Notes under the pieces: generated by a model
The model's database searches: none
What the model was told of the DNA's origin: nothing
Seen by the model: the letters and a program-made list of their open reading frames with translations, nothing else
Position numbers and translations under genes: made by a program
Shown: positions 33,053 to 40,638 of the stretch, in pieces
Layout of the letters: the number at the start of each line of letters is the position of its first letter
Position numbering within the stretch: the stretch's first letter is position 1
Origin: Phenylobacterium sp.
GTDB lineage: Bacteria > Pseudomonadota > Alphaproteobacteria > Caulobacterales > Caulobacteraceae
Assembly (NCBI RefSeq): GCF_019636135.1
Contig: NZ_JAHBYD010000031.1
Span: 1-58,445, forward strand
Direction: 5' to 3'
Length of the DNA: 58,445 nt

Positions 33053-33628
33053 ATGGCTGGGTACGAATTCGAGCAGATCGATGCGCCGCCACCTGTGCGC
33101 ATCTCTGGGCGCGTGAAGTGGTTCGACGCGGGCAAGGGCTATGGCTTCATCGTGCCCGACGACCCCAGTCAGACCGACCTGAAGGACGTGCTGCTCCACG
33201 TCACCAGCCTGCGCAACTCCGGCCGCGAGAGCTGCCTCGAGGGCAGCCTGATCACCTGCGACGTCGTCCGGCGCCCCAAGGGCTGGCAGGTGGCGGAGGT
33301 GGTGCTCGTCGACGAGACCTCCGCCACGCCGCTCGAGCGCCGTCCCGAGATGGCGCGCAGCCGGCCCGACTTCGCCGCCCGCGCGCCGCGGCGGCCCCTG
33401 GCGGCCACCGGCCCGCTGGAAGAGGCCAAGGTGAAGTGGTTCAACCGCGCCAAGGGCTACGGCTTCGTGGTGCGCGACAACCAGCCCGGCGACATCTTCG
33501 TCCACATCGAGACCCTGCGCCGCTCGGGCATGGAGGACCTCCAGCCGGGCGAAAGCGTCATGGTGCGGTTCGCCGAAGGCCCGAAGGGTCTTGTTGTGGC
33601 CGAGATCGAAGCGTCTAACCTCGACTGA
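33053..33628 (+). CDS. Two-domain cold-shock DNA/RNA-binding protein
   Basis: The 191-residue protein carries two cold-shock domains: CSD1 about residues 18-85 with GRVKWFDAGKGYGFIVPDD and DVLLHVTSL, and CSD2 about 125-187 with KVKWFNRAKGYGFVV and GDIFVHIETL. The RNP1 (KGYGF) and RNP2 motifs are intact in both. Two-domain forms like CspC/CspD of Caulobacter act as RNA chaperones in stress and stationary phase. An arginine/proline-rich linker joins the domains. TATAGT at 33002-33007 may be a -10 element, but no good -35 fits. A GAGGGG ribosome site precedes the ATG. Confidence 0.92.
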   Translation: MAGYEFEQIDAPPPVRISGRVKWFDAGKGYGFIVPDDPSQTDLKDVLLHVTSLRNSGRESCLEGSLITCDVVRRPKGWQVAEVVLVDETSATPLERRPEMARSRPDFAARAPRRPLAATGPLEEAKVKWFNRAKGYGFVVRDNQPGDIFVHIETLRRSGMEDLQPGESVMVRFAEGPKGLVVAEIEASNLD

Positions 33629-33653
33629 CGCTGACGCTTCGGAGTTCCTCTTC

Positions 33654-34184
33654 GTGCCCATTGGTTCGACCGCCCGGGGCGGCCTCATCGCGCTCGCCCC
33701 CCTTTTCGCCATGGGGGCCGCGCTGGCCTTCGCCGCGCCCGCCGCGGCGCAGGACATCCCGCGGATGGACCCGAAGCATTGCAAGGGACAGGCCGAGATC
33801 AGGCCGCTGGAGCCGCTGTCGGTGCGCACGGACAAGGGCGTGAAGAGCTTCCAGGTCGAGATCGCCGACACGCCGCGCGAGCAGCAGTACGGGCTGATGT
33901 GCCGCAAGGCGCTGGCGCCCGACCGCGGCATGCTCTTCCTGTTCGGCGCCGAGGCGCCGCGGGTCTTCTGGATGCGCAACACGCTCATCCCGCTCGACAT
34001 CGTCTACATCGGGGCGAACGGCCGCGTGGTCTCGATCAGCCGCAACGTGCGGCCGCTGGACGAGAGCGGCGCGCCGTCCGCGGGGCCGGCCAAGTACGTG
34101 CTGGAACTGGCCGCCGGGCGCGCCGCCGAGATCGGCCTGCTGCCGGGCGACCGCGTCACGCATCGGGCCATGCCGCGTGGATGA
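33654..34184 (+). CDS. Exported DUF192 protein
   Basis: The 176-residue protein has a signal peptide ending near Ala-Ala-Ala-Gln and a single DUF192 domain: VRTDKGVKSFQVEIADTPRE, EQQYGLMCRKALAPDRGMLF, VFWMRNTLIPLDIVYIGANG and the YVLELAAGRAAEIGLLPGDR segment. The family's function is unknown, with a compact beta-barrel thought to act in the periplasm. I chose GTG 33654, with GGAG nine bases upstream. The open frame extends back into the cold-shock gene end. It overlaps the thioesterase gene by 8 bases. Confidence 0.87.
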   Translation: MPIGSTARGGLIALAPLFAMGAALAFAAPAAAQDIPRMDPKHCKGQAEIRPLEPLSVRTDKGVKSFQVEIADTPREQQYGLMCRKALAPDRGMLFLFGAEAPRVFWMRNTLIPLDIVYIGANGRVVSISRNVRPLDESGAPSAGPAKYVLELAAGRAAEIGLLPGDRVTHRAMPRG

Positions 34185-34599
34185 GGTCATCCCGGAGCCG
34201 CCGGAGGGGTTCGTCCGCTCCCAGGGCCGCGGCGCGTTCTCGACCCTGAACGGGCCCTACTTCCACAAGCCGCCGGTCGAGGGGCTGGTGAGCCAGGCGT
34301 TCTTCGCCCTGCCGCGCCACGCCAACGGCATCGGCCTGGTGCACGGCGGGATGCTGTCGGCCTTCACAGACGGCCTGCTGGCCTCGGCCGTCGGCCACGG
34401 GACGCAGAAGGTGGGCGTGACCATCCACCTGTCGCTCGACTTCCTGCACATGGCGCGACAGGGCGACTGGGTGATCGGCGAGGCCCGCATGACCCGCGCC
34501 ACCAGGGACGTCGCCTTCGCGGAGGGCTGGCTCAGGGCCCGCGGCGCGGACGTTCTGCGGGCGTCGGGCATCTTCAAACTGATGGAGCGGCGGGCGTAG
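34177..34599 (+). CDS. PaaI-type hot-dog thioesterase
   Basis: This 140-residue protein is a single hot-dog domain of the PaaI/4-hydroxybenzoyl-CoA thioesterase type. The signature is seen as HANGIGLVHGGMLSAFTDGL, with the catalytic Asp/Glu in the long helix, followed by VGVTIHLSLDFLHMARQGDW. It hydrolyses an acyl-CoA or similar thioester, of unknown identity. The GTG start overlaps the DUF192 stop. The ORF is followed by tRNA-Pro(TGG). Confidence 0.85.
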   Translation: MDEVIPEPPEGFVRSQGRGAFSTLNGPYFHKPPVEGLVSQAFFALPRHANGIGLVHGGMLSAFTDGLLASAVGHGTQKVGVTIHLSLDFLHMARQGDWVIGEARMTRATRDVAFAEGWLRARGADVLRASGIFKLMERRA

Positions 34600-34647
34600 G
34601 TTTGCGGAAAGGCGGAAACGCCTATATCGGGAGCCCGCCGGCGCCCT

Positions 34648-34724
34648 CGGGGCGTAGCGCAGCCTGGTAGCGCATCTGCTTTGGGAGCAGAGGGTCGGGA
34701 GTTCGAATCTCTCCGCCCCGACCA
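34648..34724 (+). tRNA. tRNA-Pro, anticodon TGG
   Basis: The acceptor arm CGGGGCG pairs with CGCCCCG, the anticodon stem TCTGC/GCAGA holds loop TTTGGGA with anticodon TGG, and the T arm is TCGGG/CTCCG-like around TTCGAAT. The first pair is C1-G72. Discriminator A and encoded CCA follow. It is the second proline tRNA in the window. Confidence 0.96.
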
Positions 34725-34760
34725 CGCCGGCGGCGAAGACACTGGGGTCCGAAGAGAGAC

Positions 34761-35069
34761 ATGCTCGCGCGCATCTACCGTCCGTCGAAGACCGCCATGC
34801 AGTCGGGCCGCGCCAAGGCCGCCGCCTGGGTGCTGGAGTTCGAGCCGAAGGACGCGCGCCGTCCCGACCCGCTGATGGGCTGGACGGTCACCGGCGACAC
34901 CGAGTCGAGCCAGGTGCGGCTGACCTTCGACACCAGGGACGAGGCGGTGCGCTATGCCGATGCGCACGGCATCGCCTTCCAACTGATCGACCCGGCCCCG
35001 GCGAAGCGCATCATCAAGGCCTACGCCGACAACTTCGCCTTCGGCAGACGAATTCCCTGGACCCATTGA
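34761..35069 (+). CDS. NADH dehydrogenase accessory subunit, NDUFS4-like
   Basis: This 102-residue protein matches the ETC complex I subunit (NDUFS4/18-kDa) family, an alphaproteobacterial and mitochondrial accessory subunit that stabilises the N-module. Landmarks are MLARIYRPSKTAMQSGRAKA, WVLEFEPKDARRPDPLMGWT, FDTRDEAVRYADAHGI and the C-terminal NFAFGRRIPWTH. It has no signal peptide, as expected for a matrix-side or cytoplasmic subunit. It sits between two tRNAs, away from the nuo operon. Confidence 0.94.
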   Translation: MLARIYRPSKTAMQSGRAKAAAWVLEFEPKDARRPDPLMGWTVTGDTESSQVRLTFDTRDEAVRYADAHGIAFQLIDPAPAKRIIKAYADNFAFGRRIPWTH

Positions 35070-35071
35070 AT

Positions 35072-35199
35072 CCGCTCATCCCGGCGAATGCCGGGACCCA
35101 GGTGACGAGCGCAGGCGGCTGACCGGATAAATTCCCAGATCCCGGCGGCCCGTCGCGAAGTTCCTCCATCTGGGTCCCGGCATTCGCCGGGATGAGCGG
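35072..35199. repeat. Dispersed palindromic repeat with perfect 30-bp arms
   Basis: The arm 35072-35101 is the exact reverse complement of 35170-35199. Each arm is itself a short palindrome (CCCGGC-GAAT-GCCGGG). The first 29 bases are identical to 43895-43923, so this is a dispersed family in the window. It fills the gap between the NDUFS4-like gene and tRNA-Arg. Confidence 0.8.
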
Positions 35200-35223
35200 G
35201 GTAGAGTACCGATCTCAGAGCTA

Positions 35224-35300
35224 GCGCCCGTAGCTCAACCGGATAGAGCATCCGCCTTCTAAGCGGACGGTTGCAGGTTCGAGTCCTGCCGGGCGCGCCA
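35224..35300 (+). tRNA. tRNA-Arg, anticodon TCT
   Basis: The acceptor arm GCGCCCG pairs with CGGGCGC, the anticodon stem TCCGC/GCGGA holds loop CTTCTAA with anticodon TCT, and the T loop is TTCGAGT. Discriminator G and encoded CCA follow. It reads AGA and AGG, rare codons in this G+C-rich genome. Confidence 0.96.
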
Positions 35301-35313
35301 TCTGGAGGCCCGT

Positions 35314-36105
35314 TTGGCCTGGACGAAGACCTACGACGAAGCCGAGCCCCAGCGCGTCAACAAATGGCTGGCGCAGAGCGGCGTGTGCTCCAGGCGCGAG
35401 GCCGAGGCGCTGATCGGCGAGGGGCTGGTCTACATCGACGGCGAGCGGGTCGGGGACGCCGGGCGCAAGATCCTGCCGGGCCAGACGCTGACCCTGACCG
35501 ACAGGGCCGAAGGGCGGCTGGAGGGCTTCACCGCGGTGCTGAACAAGCCGGTCGGCTACGTGTCGGGCCAGCCCGAGCCCGGCTACACGCCCGCCGTGCG
35601 CCTGCTGACGAGGGCCGCGCTGGTGGGCGAGGGGACGCCGCCGGAGCCGCGGGCGAGCCTGCCGCCGCTGGGACGGCTGGACCTGGACAGCCATGGCCTG
35701 CTGATCCTCTCGGACGACGGCGTGCTGGCCAAGGCGGTGATCGGCCCGGCGTCCGAGCTCGACAAGGAGTACGTCGTCCGCGTGGCCGGCCGCATCGACG
35801 GGCCGACCCTGGCGCGCCTGCGCCACGGGCTGGAACTGGACGGCCGCAAGCTGAAGCCCGCCAGGGTGAGCGTGGTGCAGGGGCAGGTCCTGCGGTTCGT
35901 GCTGAAGGAAGGCCGCAACCGGCAGATCCGGCGGATGTGCGAGCTCGTGCAACTGAGGGTCATGGACCTGGAGCGCGTCCGCATCGGGCCGCTCGAACTG
36001 GGCGACCTGCCCGAGGGGCGGTGGCGGCGCCTCACCGCGGCCGAGCGCGAGGCTATGATCCGGGCGTCGCAGGGCCCGCCGGGCGGGGCGTCCGGTCGGC
36101 GTTGA
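35314..36105 (+). CDS. RsuA/RluB/E/F-family pseudouridine synthase
   Basis: The 263-residue protein has an N-terminal S4 RNA-binding domain (QRVNKWLAQSGVCSRREAEA, about residues 12-60) and a pseudouridine synthase domain with the catalytic Asp in LGRLDLDSHGLLILSDDG. KEYVVRVAGR and EGRNRQIRRMCEL are conserved RNA-contact segments. The layout best fits the RluF/RluB subgroup, acting on 23S rRNA, but the target base cannot be told. The TTG start follows tRNA-Arg by 13 bases. The last 53 bases overlap the end of the leftward kinase gene. Confidence 0.9.
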   Translation: MAWTKTYDEAEPQRVNKWLAQSGVCSRREAEALIGEGLVYIDGERVGDAGRKILPGQTLTLTDRAEGRLEGFTAVLNKPVGYVSGQPEPGYTPAVRLLTRAALVGEGTPPEPRASLPPLGRLDLDSHGLLILSDDGVLAKAVIGPASELDKEYVVRVAGRIDGPTLARLRHGLELDGRKLKPARVSVVQGQVLRFVLKEGRNRQIRRMCELVQLRVMDLERVRIGPLELGDLPEGRWRRLTAAEREAMIRASQGPPGGASGRR

Positions 36106-36934
36106 GGCGGATCGTCCAGTCGGCGCGGCCGGGCATCTCCTCCAGGATCCAGCGGGTCAGCCGTTCGTAGTGCTGGACGAACTGGCCGACCTGGGCGTCG
36201 CTCATGCCGGCGCCGGTGCGCGCCCGCAGCTTGGCCTCCTGCTCCGCGCGCCAGCCGCGCACCACCTCGAACCCGGGCGCGGCCAGCATCACCAGCCGGT
36301 CGAGGCGGCCGAACAGCGCCTGGTAGGTCTCGCCGAGTTGGCGGTTCACGTAGCCACGCCAGGCGCCGCTGGGGTCGTCGCGCCGCTCCAGGGCGTTCAG
36401 CGGCGCCCTGAGCCGTTCGGGCGGCTCGGGGACGGCGCCGACGCACCAGCCCTCCAGGATCACCATGTCGACGGGGCCTTCGACCTCACGCCACCGGCTC
36501 TTGGGCCGGCGCTCGTCGGTGGCCTTGTCGAAGGCGGGCAGGGGCGTCGTCCCGGGCCGGCGCAGATGGTCCAGCACCGCGCAGGCGAGCGCCACGTCAT
36601 GGGTGCCCGGCGGCCCGCGCACCTGCAGCAGGCGGTGCGTCTTGCCGGCCAGCCAGCCCCGCGCCTCGCGGCCCAGGTAGAAGTCGTCCAGCGAGATCGC
36701 CACGACGTTGAAGCCGCGCTCGGCGAGGAGCCGCGCCGTCGCGGCGGCGACGGTCGACTTGCCCGACCCCTGGGCGCCGCAGAGGCCCACCATCGCCGTG
36801 CGCCCGAAGTCGGCGCGCCAGTCGATCGCCCGGTCGGCGAGCGGCTCGCAGATCTCCTCGAAGGCCTGGCGGAACGTCTCGGGCAGGCGCTCCTGCGCCA
36901 TGAATTCGGCCAGCCAGTCCTCCGGCGCGCTCAC
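36053..36934 (-). CDS. P-loop kinase, D-glycerate 3-kinase-like
   Basis: The 293-residue protein has a Walker A motif AMVGLCGAQGSGKSTVAAAT near residues 47-66, then AISLDDFYLGREARGWLAG and RGPPGTHDVALACAVLDHL, all features of the plant-type D-glycerate 3-kinase and uridine-kinase-like family. The substrate is inferred only from this resemblance; glycerate or a sugar is plausible. The GTG start overlaps the upstream lyase stop as GTGA, so the two are coupled on the minus strand. Its 3' end overlaps the convergent pseudouridine synthase gene. Confidence 0.75.
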   Translation of the reverse strand: MSAPEDWLAEFMAQERLPETFRQAFEEICEPLADRAIDWRADFGRTAMVGLCGAQGSGKSTVAAATARLLAERGFNVVAISLDDFYLGREARGWLAGKTHRLLQVRGPPGTHDVALACAVLDHLRRPGTTPLPAFDKATDERRPKSRWREVEGPVDMVILEGWCVGAVPEPPERLRAPLNALERRDDPSGAWRGYVNRQLGETYQALFGRLDRLVMLAAPGFEVVRGWRAEQEAKLRARTGAGMSDAQVGQFVQHYERLTRWILEEMPGRADWTIRLNADRTPRPAGPATPGS

Positions 36935-38118
36935 GCGGGCGCCAGCCGCGCGTAGGCGTCGAGGCCGGCCCGCAGGTCGGCGATGAGGTCGGCGGGGTCC
37001 TCCAGGCCGATGTGGAGGCGCATGAGCGGGCCGCCGTAGTCCTTGCGGCGCCTCCTCGCCCTCAACTGCGGGTCGCAGGAGATCGCCAGGCTCTCGAAGC
37101 CACCCCAGGAGAAGCCGAGGCCGAACAGATCCAGCGTGTCGAGGAAGGCGTTCACCGCTGCTTCGGGCGCAGGCTTCAGGACGAAGCCGAACAGGCCGCA
37201 GGCGCCCTTGTAGTCGCGGGCCCAGAGCGCGTGGCCCGGGGCGCCCGGCAGCGCGGGGTGCAGCACCGAGGCCACCTCCGGCTGCGCCTTGAGCCAGTCG
37301 GCCACCGTGAGCGCGCTCGCGCCGTGCCGCGCCATGCGGGTCGGAAGCGTGCGGAGGCCGCGCAGCATGGCGTAGGCGTCCTCCCCCGAGACGGCCCAGC
37401 CCATGTTGTTCACGCCGTCGACCAGCGCGCGGACGAGCCTGGGATCGCGGGCGGCGGCCGAACCCATGAAGACGTCGGAGTGGCCGCCGACGTACTTGGT
37501 CAGCGCCTGGAGCGAGAGGTCGATCCCGTGCTCCAGCGGCCTGAAGGTGAACCCCGCGCCCCAGGTGTTGTCGATGGCGGTCAGGATCCTCCGCTCGCGG
37601 GCCAGCGCGGCGATCCGCGGCGCGTCCTGCATCTCGAACGACAGCGACCCGGGGCTTTCCATGAGGATCAGGCGCGTGGCCGGGCCGGCGTCGCCGACCA
37701 CGGCCTCGGGCGCCGCCGCGGGATCGTAGTAGCGCACGCCCACGCCGAAGCGTTTCAGGACGTTGTCGCAGAAGCGGCGGATGGGCTTGTAGCAACTGTC
37801 GACGACGAGGATCTCGTCGCCGGCCTCGAGCACCGCCAGCAACGCCCCGGAGATGGCCGCGATCCCGGAGGGGTAGAGCGACACGCCCACCGCGCCCTCC
37901 AGCGCCGCCAGCGCGTCCTGCAAGGCCGCCTGGGCCGCCAGCCCCGATCGACCGTAGGTCAGATGGTTCTCGTCGTCGTAGAGCGCCTCGGCGTTGGGCA
38001 GCAGGACGGTCGAGCCCTTCTGGATCGGCGGGCCCACCGTCCGGGCCAGCGGCGCCGCGGGCGCCTTGCCGGTGTGGATCAGGCGGGTCTCGTCCGACAT
38101 GCGGGGTTGCGGGTCCAA
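36931..38118 (-). CDS. metC: Cystathionine beta-lyase-type PLP enzyme
   Basis: The 395-residue protein is a Cys/Met-metabolism PLP enzyme. It has GPPIQKGSTVLLPNAEALYD, the YGRSGLAAQAALQDALAALE segment and the PLP Lys208 in LQALTKYVGGHSDVFMGS. The pattern best fits cystathionine beta-lyase, which splits cystathionine to homocysteine, pyruvate and ammonia. The ATG at 38118 or 38100 may be the start. It overlaps the downstream kinase by four bases. A divergent amino-acid binding lipoprotein lies 67 bases away, and sulfur-metabolism genes follow nearby. Confidence 0.85.
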   Translation of the reverse strand: MDPQPRMSDETRLIHTGKAPAAPLARTVGPPIQKGSTVLLPNAEALYDDENHLTYGRSGLAAQAALQDALAALEGAVGVSLYPSGIAAISGALLAVLEAGDEILVVDSCYKPIRRFCDNVLKRFGVGVRYYDPAAAPEAVVGDAGPATRLILMESPGSLSFEMQDAPRIAALARERRILTAIDNTWGAGFTFRPLEHGIDLSLQALTKYVGGHSDVFMGSAAARDPRLVRALVDGVNNMGWAVSGEDAYAMLRGLRTLPTRMARHGASALTVADWLKAQPEVASVLHPALPGAPGHALWARDYKGACGLFGFVLKPAPEAAVNAFLDTLDLFGLGFSWGGFESLAISCDPQLRARRRRKDYGGPLMRLHIGLEDPADLIADLRAGLDAYARLAPA

Positions 38119-38185
38119 GCGGCGCTGGCGAAAGTGCCTCGGGGCAGTTAGAGCCCGAAGCCAATCTTCGTTTCAAGGAGCAGGG

Positions 38186-39286
38186 ATGATCCGGCGCCTC
38201 CTGGCGGTCGCGGCAGTGGCGGCGTTCCTCGCGGGATGCGGCGCGCCGAAGCCGGCCGAGCCGGGACCCGCGCCCGCCGTTTCGACCAAGGTCAGCGCCA
38301 CCCAGCCGGGCTACAAGGCCGCGAAGAGCGCGACGCTGGACGCCGTGCGCAAGCGCGGACGGGTCGCCTGCGGCATCCACCCGGGCCTGCCGGGCTTCGC
38401 GCTGAAGGACGCCCGCGGCGAGTGGCGCGGGTTCGACGTCGACATCTGCCGCGCGGTCGCCGCCGCGACGCTGGGCGACGCCTCCAGGGTGGATTTCACG
38501 CCGGTCCCGAACACCGACCGGTTCGGGCCGCTGCAGGGCGGCCAGGTCGACATCCTGTCGCGCAACACCTCGGAGACCTTCGCGCGGGACGCCGGCCTGG
38601 GGCTGACGTTCCCCGTGACGACCTACTACGACGGCCAGGGCTTCCTGGTGGCCAAGGCGTTGGGGCTGACCAGCGCCGAGGAGCTGTCGGGCGCGCGGAT
38701 CTGCGTGCAGGACGGCACGGCCAGCGCCGGCAACGTCGAGGACTATTTCCGGGTCCGCGGGATGACGTTCCGGCCGCTCCTGGTCCGCTCCGAGGCCGAG
38801 GCGCGGGCGAAGTTCCAGAACGGCGAGTGCGACGTGTTCACCGCCGACGTCTCGGCGCTGGCCGCGGCGCGTTCGGTGCTGGGCAATCCGGGCGCCTATG
38901 TGATCCTGCCCGACGTGATCTCCAAGGAGCCGCTGGGGCCGGTCGTGCGGCAGGGCGACCCGGTTTGGGCCGAAATCGTCCGCTGGTCGGTCTATGCGAC
39001 GATCCTGGGCGAGGAGCTGGGCCTCTCGGAGCGCACGGTGGAGCAGGCGCGCGAGACCGTGACCGATCCGGAGGCGCGCCGCCTGCTGGGCCTGGAGGGC
39101 GACCTGGGTCCGCTGCTGGGCCTGAAGGCCGACTGGGCCTACCAGGTGCTCCGCCAGGTGGGCGCCTATCACGAGATCTTCCGGAAGAACCTCGGCGCCG
39201 ACTCGGCGCTGCAACTCGACCGCGGCCTCAATGCGCTCTGGAGCGCGCCGCGGCCCGGCCTGATGTACGCCCCGCCGATGCGTTAG
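38186..39286 (+). CDS. Amino-acid ABC-type substrate-binding lipoprotein
   Basis: The 366-residue protein matches the general L-amino-acid periplasmic binding protein (AapJ/BztA type). It has a lipobox LAGC (Cys18), which is unusual, since many relatives are soluble. Landmarks are LDAVRKRGRVACGIHPGLPG, RGFDVDICRAVAAATLGD, DILSRNTSETFARDAGLGLT and GLNALWSAPRPGLMYAPPMR. The ATG at 38186 has AAGGAG just upstream. No permease or ATPase gene follows; the next gene is on the other strand. It is therefore an orphan binding protein. Confidence 0.87.
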   Translation: MIRRLLAVAAVAAFLAGCGAPKPAEPGPAPAVSTKVSATQPGYKAAKSATLDAVRKRGRVACGIHPGLPGFALKDARGEWRGFDVDICRAVAAATLGDASRVDFTPVPNTDRFGPLQGGQVDILSRNTSETFARDAGLGLTFPVTTYYDGQGFLVAKALGLTSAEELSGARICVQDGTASAGNVEDYFRVRGMTFRPLLVRSEAEARAKFQNGECDVFTADVSALAAARSVLGNPGAYVILPDVISKEPLGPVVRQGDPVWAEIVRWSVYATILGEELGLSERTVEQARETVTDPEARRLLGLEGDLGPLLGLKADWAYQVLRQVGAYHEIFRKNLGADSALQLDRGLNALWSAPRPGLMYAPPMR

Positions 39287-39705
39287 AGGTCCATGACCAT
39301 GGCGCAGCGGCCCTTCAGGCCGCGGCCCCGTTCGTTCATCAGCGCCTGCCGGATCGTCGCCGGAGCCTCGTCCTCCGGCCAGTCGCGGAAGCCGGCCGAG
39401 GCGTAGAAGGGCGCGTTCCACGGGATGTCGCGGAAGGTGGTCAGGCTCATCCGCCTGAGCCCCCGTTCGCGCGCCCAGGCGGCGGCGTGGGCCAGCAGGC
39501 GGCGGCCGAAGCCCTTGCCCTGCCGGTCCAGGCGCACGTCCAGTTCGTCGACGTGCAGGCGGTCGCCCAGGACCATGCCGGCCAGGAAGGCGACCGGCCC
39601 GGCGCCGTCGTCGACGACCCAGAGCGTGCCGGCGTCGAGGTGCGGGCGATAGGCGTCGGCCGGCGCCGCGTCGGTGAGCAGTTGCGGCGGGATGTCCCGG
39701 CCCAC
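39283..39705 (-). CDS. GNAT-family acetyltransferase
   Basis: This protein carries the GNAT core: the WVVDDGAGPVAFLAGMVLGD strand, HVDELDVRLDRQGKGFGRRL with the acetyl-CoA-binding Arg-x-x-Gly-x-Gly-like loop, and the APFYASAGFRDW helix-strand. The substrate is unknown. The first standard start is GTG 39705 (140 residues), which would drop the usual first strand and helix. In-frame text from 39780 (IEIRLARETELPEIPRIELS) fits the family N-terminus but begins at an ATC codon just after the sseA stop. The real start is therefore uncertain. The stop shares bases with the convergent gene stop. Confidence 0.75.
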   Translation of the reverse strand: MGRDIPPQLLTDAAPADAYRPHLDAGTLWVVDDGAGPVAFLAGMVLGDRLHVDELDVRLDRQGKGFGRRLLAHAAAWARERGLRRMSLTTFRDIPWNAPFYASAGFRDWPEDEAPATIRQALMNERGRGLKGRCAMVMDL

Positions 39706-39783
39706 GAACCTCTGGGCGGCGGAGAGCTCGATCCGGGGGATCTCGGGCAGTTCCGTCTCTCGGGCCAGGCGTATCTCGATGGG

Positions 39784-40638
39784 TCAGGCTCCCGTGACGA
39801 CGTCGGTGTCGGGGCGGCCGCCCCATTCCGTCCACGACCCGTCATAGACCGCCACGTCGAACCGGCCCAGCCGCGCCAGGGCCAGCGCCAGCACCGCGGC
39901 CGTCACGCCCGACCCGCAGGAGGTGATGATCGGGCGGCCGAGGTCGACGTGGGCGAAGGCGGCGCGGAGCTCGTCTGCGGGCTTCAGCGTGCCGTCCCCG
40001 GCGACGAGGTCCGTGAACGGCAGGTTCTTCGCGCCGGGCATGTGGCCGGAGCGCAGGGTCGCGCGCGGCTCCGGCGCCGCCCCGGTGAAGCGGGCGGACG
40101 AGCGGGCGTCGACGATCTGCGCCGAACCGTCGCCGATCGCCTGCTCGATGTCGGCGATGTCGGCCACGAGGTCCGGCTCGAAGGCCAGAGAGACCGCGAC
40201 GGGCGAGGGAGTCGGCCCGGCCGTGTCGACCGGCCGCCCCTCGGCGCGCCATTTCCTGAGGCCGCCGTCGAGCACGAAGACGTCGCGATAGCCCATCGCC
40301 CGGAGCGACCACCAGACGCGCGCCGCCGAGTAGAGCCCGTGGGCGTCGTAGACGACGATCGTGTGTTCGCGCCCCAGGCCCAGCGCGCCGACGTCCCGCG
40401 CGAAGGCGGCGGGCGAGGGGAGCATGTGGGGCAGGTCGGTGTCGGGATCGGCGATGGCGTTGACGTCGAAGAACACCGCGCCGGGGATGTGGCCGGCGTC
40501 GTAGAAATCGCGGCCTTTCCCGGGCTGGCCGACCAGCGGGAGGGTGGCGTCCACGACGCGGACGTCCGGGTCGCCCAGCCGTTCGGCCAGCCAGGCGGTC
40601 GGGACGAGGGGGTCCTTGGGGGAATCTATTCCAGCCAT
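39784..40638 (-). CDS. sseA: 3-mercaptopyruvate sulfurtransferase
   Basis: SseA moves sulfur from 3-mercaptopyruvate to thiols or cyanide. The 284-residue protein has two rhodanese domains. The inactive N-terminal one carries VRVVDATLPL and DAGHIPGAVFFDV. The C-terminal one has the catalytic loop ITSCGSGVTAAVLALALAR with Cys241; the CGSGV loop is the mercaptopyruvate type rather than the thiosulfate type. Its start overlaps the end of cysK by 13 bases, and the GNAT gene follows directly. The run suits cysteine breakdown and sulfur relay. Confidence 0.93.
   Translation of the reverse strand: MAGIDSPKDPLVPTAWLAERLGDPDVRVVDATLPLVGQPGKGRDFYDAGHIPGAVFFDVNAIADPDTDLPHMLPSPAAFARDVGALGLGREHTIVVYDAHGLYSAARVWWSLRAMGYRDVFVLDGGLRKWRAEGRPVDTAGPTPSPVAVSLAFEPDLVADIADIEQAIGDGSAQIVDARSSARFTGAAPEPRATLRSGHMPGAKNLPFTDLVAGDGTLKPADELRAAFAHVDLGRPIITSCGSGVTAAVLALALARLGRFDVAVYDGSWTEWGGRPDTDVVTGA

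Noticed and set aside
32837..35300. A tRNA-associated integrated element near tRNA-Glu, tRNA-Pro or tRNA-Arg
   Set aside because: No integrase, no duplicated tRNA end and no compositional break; neighbours are ordinary conserved genes.
36053..39835. A minus-strand frame running through the kinase, lyase, binding protein and GNAT region
   Set aside because: Only its last part (the kinase, from GTG 36934) is a real gene. The rest lies over well-supported genes in other frames.
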